A stretch of DNA of 17,439 bases. Origin: an uncultured Alphaproteobacteria bacterium. GTDB taxonomy: Bacteria > Pseudomonadota > Alphaproteobacteria > Rhizobiales > Aestuariivirgaceae. A program made the position numbers and the translations under genes. The stretch is from contig CALMLK010000449.1 in NCBI GenBank assembly GCA_937868035.1, forward strand, positions 1 through 17,439, in the 5' to 3' direction. Under the pieces are notes generated by a model. The model saw only the letters and a program-made list of their open reading frames with translations, had not been told where the DNA came from and did not search any database. Of the stretch, positions 12,925 through 17,439 are shown piece by piece. The first letter of the stretch is position 1, and the number at the start of each line of letters is the position of its first letter.

Positions 12925-14426
12925 TTCACCACGATCCGTCCTTCAACCTTGCTCGTCACGGTGCCAAGTTTCTTCACCAGAACCATCACGTCATTGGCGA
13001 TGAGTTTGCCGCCGCGGGCGTCCACCGTCACCTTGCCACCGGCGAAGGAGGTGTAACCATCGCCGCCGGTGAGCATGTAGTCGTTGGTGGCGAGGGTATA
13101 GGTGGCCTTGGGATCAAGCGGCTTGCCGCCGATCTCCACCGAGACGACGCGGTTGCCGGCGGGCTTCGCCTTGTCGGCCACCACCTTCATGCCGGAGACT
13201 TGCGGAAAGCGGCCCGCGCCGTCTTCGATCTTGGAGAAGCCGTTCTCCAGCCCGTCCCACACCTGCTGGCCCGTCACTTCGGTGAGCACGGTCACGTTGC
13301 CGAAGGGCAATTCGGTGAGAATGTCCTTGCGGGTGATGTCGCTTCCGGCGGCATATTCCTTGTCGGCGCGGATGCCGCCACCATTGGTGATGGCGATCTG
13401 CGCGCCCACGGCGTCGCGCATCGCATCGGCGATGAGGTTGCCAATCGCCGCTTCCTGCGTGCGCACCACGTTGCGGCGTGAATCGAGCGGTCCTTCCGTC
13501 TTGCCGATGACGACATTCAGTTCCTTGTCGAGTTCGGCCTTGAAGGCGTCCACGCGCTTCTGTGTCTCGGCGTCAGGCGTCACGCTGGCGGTGTCGATGA
13601 AGCGGAAGTTGGGCTCCCATTTCACCGTGCGCTTGCCGTCCTTCTCCTGCACATCGACGAGGAGGCCGACCGGCACGAGGTAGTTGGCTTCCGTCGAGGT
13701 ATCCACATAGGCGGTGATGCCGTTGTATTGCACCACGAGATCATGGTCATCGCCGGAGAGGATCACGTCGAAGGCCTTGGAGGTGAGCATCTTCTGGTCG
13801 TCGGAATGGGGCGCCTGCACGATGCCCACGATGATGTCGGCACCATTCTTGCGCGCTTCCTGCGCGGCGGCGATGGCGCTGTCGGCGGTCGGGCCGAAGG
13901 TGAGGTCGCCCGTCGTTGCCACCTGCGGCGAGGTATCCTGCGCCACGGGGATCAGCGCCAGCTTCACGCCCGCGATGTCCTTCATGGTGACGCCGGAAAG
14001 TCCCGCCATCGGCTTTCCATCCGCGCCAGTGATGTTGATGGCGGCCCAGGGATATTTCGATTTCTTCATCGCCGCGGCGAAGACGTCGGGGCCGAAATCG
14101 AATTCATGGTTGCCGGGCACGGCGAGATCGAACGGCACGATGTTGGTGAGTTCGATCATGTTGTCGCCCTTGTCCAGCCCGGAGAGCAGGGACGGCGAGA
14201 GCATGTCGCCATCGAAGACATAGAGCATGTTGGGATTGGCGGCGCGCTCCACCCGGGCCACGGCGTTGAGGCGGGCGAGGCCGCCCCGCGTCTTGCCGCC
14301 TTCGAAGTTGTAGATGTCGCCCACGCCCAGTAGGGTGATCAAGACCGGTTCGGCGTGCAGCGCCGATGCGCCCCATGCCGAGACGGCTGCGACGAGAATT
14401 GCCTTTGTCAGTGTGCGGACGATCAT
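12921..14426 (-). CDS. 5'-nucleotidase / UshA-family metallophosphoesterase, secreted
   Basis: This 501-residue protein has a signal peptide (1-25, ending LHA), an N-terminal metallophosphoesterase domain (about 27-250) and a C-terminal 5'-nucleotidase domain (about 305-485). Motifs seen are D37 in GVGDIYNF, D74 in FDGDMLSPS, GNHEFDFG (105-112), H207, SGDDHDL (224-230), NGGGIR (348-353) and GGDGYTSF (454-461). The family hydrolyses nucleotides or related phosphoesters in the periplasm with two metals. Two ligand motifs differ from the usual form: DxH is D-I-Y (37-39) and GHxH is GDDH (225-228). GGAGAA 6-7 nt before the ATG at 14426 and the signal peptide set the start. The stop overlaps the propeller gene start as ATGA. 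Confidence 0.9.
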   Translation of the reverse strand: MIVRTLTKAILVAAVSAWGASALHAEPVLITLLGVGDIYNFEGGKTRGGLARLNAVARVERAANPNMLYVFDGDMLSPSLLSGLDKGDNMIELTNIVPFDLAVPGNHEFDFGPDVFAAAMKKSKYPWAAINITGADGKPMAGLSGVTMKDIAGVKLALIPVAQDTSPQVATTGDLTFGPTADSAIAAAQEARKNGADIIVGIVQAPHSDDQKMLTSKAFDVILSGDDHDLVVQYNGITAYVDTSTEANYLVPVGLLVDVQEKDGKRTVKWEPNFRFIDTASVTPDAETQKRVDAFKAELDKELNVVIGKTEGPLDSRRNVVRTQEAAIGNLIADAMRDAVGAQIAITNGGGIRADKEYAAGSDITRKDILTELPFGNVTVLTEVTGQQVWDGLENGFSKIEDGAGRFPQVSGMKVVADKAKPAGNRVVSVEIGGKPLDPKATYTLATNDYMLTGGDGYTSFAGGKVTVDARGGKLIANDVMVLVKKLGTVTSKVEGRIVVK

Positions 14427-14455
14427 GCTGATTCTCCTGTCTGGGCCGAGTTCAG

Positions 14456-14484
14456 AAAAAATCCCCGTCATTTTTGTGACGGGG
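14456..14484 (-). terminator. Rho-independent terminator of the small membrane protein gene
   Basis: On the minus strand an 8-bp perfect stem (CCCCGTCA / TGACGGGG) closes a CAAAAA loop and is followed by a six-T run (14461-14456) after one A. It is 38 nt past the stop of the gene ending at 14522 and 30 nt before the ATG of the 5'-nucleotidase-family gene, separating the two transcripts. Confidence 0.88.
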
Positions 14485-14521
14485 ACGCTAGGCCGAAGCC
14501 AGTGAGTTGACAATGAGGCCT

Positions 14522-14896
14522 TCAGGCGGTGCTGGCGGTGTGGCGGGCGAACATGACCAGCATGAGACCCGCGCCGATGATGGTGATGAGCGCGCCAATG
14601 GGCAGCAGCAGCGTTTCCTGCCCGCCATCCACCAGAACCTTGCCGATGATCAGCACGAGAATGCCGATTTCATAGATCACGAATTGCGCCACGGCCACGC
14701 GTGACAACCGCAGGGCAGGGTAAGCGAAGTGCAGCAAGCCGAACAATACCGAGGCGACGAAGCCCAGGAGATTGATGTGTGCATGCGAGTTGCCATAGTT
14801 CATGTGGTTGCTGGCGCCCAGCCAAGCCCCGAAGATCATGCCCACGACAACCCAGGCAAGTCCCAGCAAGATGTAGTTCCGATCCAAGCGTTGCAT
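14522..14896 (-). CDS. Small four-helix membrane protein resembling haem-copper oxidase subunit I fragments
   Basis: This 124-residue protein has four predicted membrane helices (about 9-27, 40-59, 70-90 and 98-117). The loop and second helix read NHMNYGNSHAHINLLGF (30-46), with H31, H38, H40 and H56. HAHxNLLGF is typical of haem-binding helices of CcoN/NorB-type haem-copper oxidases and NnrS-like proteins, and small stand-alone proteins of this kind occur in alphaproteobacteria (from memory). It is far too short to be an oxidase; a haem- or metal-binding inner-membrane protein is inferred. GGAGG 6 nt before the ATG at 14896 sets the start over a TTG at 14914. A strong terminator follows. Confidence 0.75.
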   Translation of the reverse strand: MQRLDRNYILLGLAWVVVGMIFGAWLGASNHMNYGNSHAHINLLGFVASVLFGLLHFAYPALRLSRVAVAQFVIYEIGILVLIIGKVLVDGGQETLLLPIGALITIIGAGLMLVMFARHTASTA

Positions 14897-15018
14897 CGTT
14901 CCCTCCAATTGCAACGCCCCCAGCCGGGCGCGAGTCTACGCAGTCGCAGGCTGCGCCGTAAGCAATCGGAGGTCGAAGCGGTTGGGCACTCCGCCAGCAG
15001 CGGGTGAGAGAGAGGGTG

Positions 15019-16305
15019 CTATTGACGCGGAACGAGAAACTCGGTGGCGCGGCCCTTGTCCCATGTTCCACGCCACACGTGATCCTTGCCGATGGTGTAG
15101 AGCACGGGATCGTTGAAGCCGGGCACAAGTGCGGTGAGCACATTGGAAACGAGGTTGGCCTGGCCCGTGTCGCTCTTGCCGTTGCGCCAGGACCAGTTGA
15201 TGCGGAGCGCGCCATTTTCCAGCATCGCCTCGGCATCGCCGTAATAGTAATTGCCGTTGGGATTGCGCCCGCGCACGAAATACTTGCCCACCAATGTGTC
15301 GAGGGAGAGAGGCTTGGGCGTTGTATCCTGCATCATCGCGGCGGGCCCCGAAGCGATGTCGCCGAGGAATGGAATATCGATCTTGTAGGCATTGGCGGGA
15401 TCGAGCGATTCCAGATGCAGGAAACCGCTGCCGCCGAGTTTCGCGAGATCGGCTGGCAGGATGTCGAGGATGTCGGTGTTGCTGCCTTGCAGGGCGGCGA
15501 GGGTGGTGAATGGCGTCTGTCCGCGCAGGCCGACGCTGGCGGCCACGCGCCGCGCATCGCTGGCGTTGAGGTCGATGCGCGTGGCAAGTGCGGCAGGATC
15601 GTTGCGCAGGCGCAATTCGTAGCGCCCTCTGCCGGTGTCGATGATCCCCATGTAGACTTTCGTGTTCGCGGGCGTTCCCGCCATCAGCGGCAATTCGATG
15701 GAGATGAGGCGGGTGCCGTTGCCTTCCGCCGGTGTGGCGAGCGACCAACCCGCAGGGGGCGCGAAGGCGGGTGCAGCGCTGCCACGCTCCGTCACCAGGC
15801 CCTGATCAATGCAGGCATCAAGCTTGGAGATGATGTTGCTGGAGCCGCGCAAGGGATGGCTGCTGCGGCCACCGCTGAATTCGATGTCGACGGAGTTGGC
15901 CTTGGCGAACTGGTTGATGAAGCCGTTGGCCAGATAGATGGTCACATATTTCTGCCCGGCGTTCATCACCGAGTCGAAGATCTGCATGTCGGAGAAATCG
16001 TAGGGCGTTTTGCCGTTGATCCAGACCTTGCCCTTGGCCTTGGCTTCGCCCGCGGCGAGCAGCCCGCCGATGTTGTGGACGAGGATGAAATCATCTCCCG
16101 TGATGGAGCGTCCGAGTGTCAGTGTCTGGCCATTGTCGGCGCTGGTCCTGCGGGCGATGCAGGCATCGAAGGAGGGGCCGACGTATTGCTGCGCCATCAG
16201 CCATTGGGCGTTCGAGGTGTAGTCATATTCCAGCGCGTGCTGGGCGCTGGCTGCCATGGTCCAGGATGTGATGAAAGCAAATGCAACAAGTGCGGCAGCG
16301 CGCAT
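15019..16305 (-). CDS. Secreted two-domain protein of unknown function
   Basis: This 428-residue protein has a signal peptide (1-21, ASA site). The N-terminal domain (about 30-168) has the plan of alphaproteobacterial secreted proteins with an early FDACIA (46-51) and a late GSSNIISKLDACID (154-167); its two cysteines, C49 and C165, probably form a disulfide. A middle region (about 185-320) follows. The C-terminal domain (about 338-428) reads GKYFVRGRNPNGNYYYGDAE onward and ends ...RGTWDKGRATEFL, a small beta domain I have seen in extracytoplasmic Rhizobiales proteins, sometimes labelled fibronectin-binding-like. The ATG at 16305 has GAGG about 10 nt upstream. It diverges from pdxJ across 167 bp. 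The 122 bp after its stop, before the next minus-strand gene, hold only a weak 5-bp hairpin. Confidence 0.75.
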   Translation of the reverse strand: MRAAALVAFAFITSWTMAASAQHALEYDYTSNAQWLMAQQYVGPSFDACIARRTSADNGQTLTLGRSITGDDFILVHNIGGLLAAGEAKAKGKVWINGKTPYDFSDMQIFDSVMNAGQKYVTIYLANGFINQFAKANSVDIEFSGGRSSHPLRGSSNIISKLDACIDQGLVTERGSAAPAFAPPAGWSLATPAEGNGTRLISIELPLMAGTPANTKVYMGIIDTGRGRYELRLRNDPAALATRIDLNASDARRVAASVGLRGQTPFTTLAALQGSNTDILDILPADLAKLGGSGFLHLESLDPANAYKIDIPFLGDIASGPAAMMQDTTPKPLSLDTLVGKYFVRGRNPNGNYYYGDAEAMLENGALRINWSWRNGKSDTGQANLVSNVLTALVPGFNDPVLYTIGKDHVWRGTWDKGRATEFLVPRQ

Positions 16306-16339
16306 GTGAAACGTCCCTCGATCTTCAGCCCCCGCGCCA

Positions 16340-16368
16340 TGCTAAGGCAAAAAAACCAAAATCGTCCA
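16340..16368 (-). promoter_or_regulatory. Candidate promoter of the secreted two-domain protein gene
   Basis: On the minus strand TGGACG (16368-16363) and TTAGCA (16345-16340) are 17 nt apart, a moderate match to -35/-10 elements, about 35 nt before the ATG at 16305. The intervening T-run may help DNA bending. Motif match only. Confidence 0.25.
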
Positions 16369-16460
16369 GCGTCACGGGTGATGCTGAAAGTGGACTGGCA
16401 AAATTTCCGCAATCCGGCAGTTATGAATAAACCGCTTTGCGGCTAACCGGAGGAGCGAAA

Positions 16461-16465
16461 AGGAG
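16461..16465 (+). promoter_or_regulatory. Ribosome binding site setting the TTG start of pdxJ
   Basis: AGGAG lies 7 nt before TTG 16473. A second GGAGG at 16449-16453 is too far from that start. No ATG is available near the conserved N-terminus. Confidence 0.65.
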
Positions 16466-16472
16466 ATTTGCC

Positions 16473-17213
16473 TTGCCCTGCCAGTTGTCCGTGAACGTGA
16501 ATGCCATTGCCTTCCTGCGCAACCGCCGCGACCTGCCGTGGCCTTCCGTGGAAGGTCTGTCGCGGGTGGCGCTGGAAGCAGGGGCGCATGGCATCACGGT
16601 GCATCCGCGTCCTGATGAGCGCCACATCCGGCGGACCGACGTCACCGTTCTGCGGCAGATGTTGCTGAAGGATTGGCCCGGCCGGGAGTTCAACATCGAA
16701 GGCTATCCGGACGAGCGCTTCCTCGCCCTGTGCGAAATGGAAAAGCCCGAGCAGGTGACGCTGGTGCCGGACGATCCCTCGCAGGCCACGTCGGACCATG
16801 GCTGGGACTTCGACCGGGATGGCGCGCGGCTGAGCAGCATCATCGCGCGGCTGCACCGTTCGGGCTTCCGGGTGTCGCTGTTTGTCGATCCTGATCCCGC
16901 CGCACCCGCCAAGGCGAAAGCCGTTGGGGCGGACCGTGTTGAAATCTATACGGGCCCCTATGGCGGGGCCTTGACGGAAGCGACGATGCGCCCGGCGTTC
17001 GACAAGGTTGTGGCGACGGGCAAGGCCGCGGCAGCAGCGGATGTCGGCCTCAATGCGGGCCACGATCTCACGCGCGAAAACCTGCCACGCCTTGTGACGG
17101 CACTGCCCAACCTGGAAGAAGTCTCGATCGGTCATGCCATCACATCCGATGCGCTCATGTTCGGCATGGCGGAAACGGTGAGGCTGTTCCGCAAGGCCAT
17201 CGGGCAGAGTTGA
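16473..17213 (+). CDS. pdxJ: Pyridoxine 5'-phosphate synthase PdxJ
   Basis: PdxJ condenses 1-deoxy-D-xylulose 5-phosphate with 3-amino-2-oxopropyl phosphate to make pyridoxine 5'-phosphate, the ring-closing step of the DXP-dependent vitamin B6 route. The 246-residue TIM barrel has the family blocks LSVNVNAIAFLRN (5-17), HPRPDERHIR, NIEGYPDERF, TLVPDDP, VEIYTGPYG, GLNAGHDL and the closing SIGHAITSDALMFG. The translation begins just before the conserved N-terminus. No ATG is present, so the TTG at 16473, with AGGAG 7 nt upstream, is chosen; a TTG at 16437 lies before the ribosome binding site. The gene is convergent with a probable cupin gene 6 nt away, and no acpS or lepB follows here. Confidence 0.97.
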   Translation: MPCQLSVNVNAIAFLRNRRDLPWPSVEGLSRVALEAGAHGITVHPRPDERHIRRTDVTVLRQMLLKDWPGREFNIEGYPDERFLALCEMEKPEQVTLVPDDPSQATSDHGWDFDRDGARLSSIIARLHRSGFRVSLFVDPDPAAPAKAKAVGADRVEIYTGPYGGALTEATMRPAFDKVVATGKAAAAADVGLNAGHDLTRENLPRLVTALPNLEEVSIGHAITSDALMFGMAETVRLFRKAIGQS

Positions 17214-17219
17214 CCGGGC

Positions 17220-17439
17220 TCAGCCGTTCTCCGGCTTGAGGGGCAGCGGCAGCGGGGCATTGGGACTGCCGATCTTGAGTTCGACAGTGGTGAAGCTCAG
17301 CACCGTATCGCCGATATTCTCAAGGTCATGCACCATGCTCTCGCCTCTGCCGAAACTGTAATGGCGCGTGGTGCCGAGGGCATATTCGGTGTCGGCCACG
17401 CGGCCATCGGCATAATGCGAGCGCGACTTGCCGGCACTC
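17220..17439 (-). CDS. C-terminal part of a probable cupin-fold protein (cut by the window edge)
   Basis: The last 73 codons of a minus-strand gene stop at 17222-17220. The sequence includes HYADGRVADTEYALGTTR and FGRGESMVHDLENIGD, followed by a strand TVLSFTTVELKIGS and a Pro/Leu tail ending in KPENG. The pattern of a short strand, a polar turn, xxHDLENxGD and TxLxFTTVE resembles the second half of a cupin barrel, where H and E/D residues may bind metal. The N-terminus is outside the window, so length and subfamily are unknown. Its stop is 6 nt from the convergent pdxJ stop, with no terminator hairpin between. Confidence 0.6.
   Translation of the reverse strand, partial: SAGKSRSHYADGRVADTEYALGTTRHYSFGRGESMVHDLENIGDTVLSFTTVELKIGSPNAPLPLPLKPENG

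Noticed and set aside
15004..16446. A 480-codon plus-strand ORF opposite the secreted two-domain gene
   Set aside because: Antisense shadow of a gene with a signal peptide and ribosome binding site. Composition is Gly/Val/Asp/Ala-rich with no recognisable domain.
1..17439. tRNA genes, rRNA, CRISPR arrays, insertion sequences, phage or toxin-antitoxin genes
   Set aside because: I looked for cloverleaf-type repeats, regular direct repeats, terminal inverted repeats and transposase or integrase motifs and saw none.

Overview
The window is a GC-rich chromosomal stretch from an alphaproteobacterium, most likely of the Hyphomicrobiales (Rhizobiales). The evidence is codon use strongly biased to G/C at third positions, the divergent serB-miaA pair lying near ilvB-ilvN (a neighbourhood I recall from rhizobial relatives), and the alphaproteobacterial look of MiaA, IlvB, IlvN and PdxJ. 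I see no rRNA, tRNA, CRISPR array, insertion sequence, integrase or phage gene, and base use is uniform. It reads as core housekeeping genes interleaved with small secreted or membrane accessory genes.

Layout. 1-2117 (+): the 3' end of an unrecognised reading frame, coupled through ATGA to a 655-residue flavin/4Fe-4S oxidoreductase related to dienoyl-CoA reductase and trimethylamine dehydrogenase; a two-way hairpin terminator follows. 2176-4726 (-): a TrpB2-type PLP enzyme with a lysine/alanine-rich tail, two tandem small secreted proteins that are paralogues, and a 39-residue basic small protein. 4959-7943: serB (-) and miaA (+), whose start codons lie 2 bp apart, then an N-acylglucosamine 2-epimerase/YihS-type isomerase. 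7958-8770 (-): a secreted FecR-domain-like protein with one C-terminal membrane segment. 8911-11452 (+): the acetolactate synthase operon, with a candidate promoter, a 16-codon leader peptide rich in Ile/Leu/Val codons, an intrinsic terminator (attenuator), ilvB and ilvN. 11578-11952 (+): a six-cysteine secreted protein. 12001-16305 (-): a secreted PD40-type beta-propeller protein coupled by ATGA to a 5'-nucleotidase-family phosphoesterase, a small four-helix haem-copper-oxidase-like membrane protein, and a two-domain secreted protein. 16473-17213 (+): pdxJ from a TTG start. 17220-17439 (-): the 3' end of a probable cupin-fold protein.

Function. The central metabolic content is serine (SerB), branched-chain amino acids (IlvBN with attenuation), tRNA i6A37 modification (MiaA) and vitamin B6 (PdxJ). 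At least seven proteins have Sec signal peptides and little known function, so most of the novelty lies in the envelope genes. I found no clear new multi-gene system. The best second-look items are the ilv leader with a promoter almost on top of its start codon, the histone-H1-like tail on TrpB2, the tandem secreted paralogues, and the altered metal-ligand motifs of the 5'-nucleotidase-family protein. No gene-free stretch exceeds 300 bases except 8771-9095, which holds the ilv promoter, leader and attenuator.
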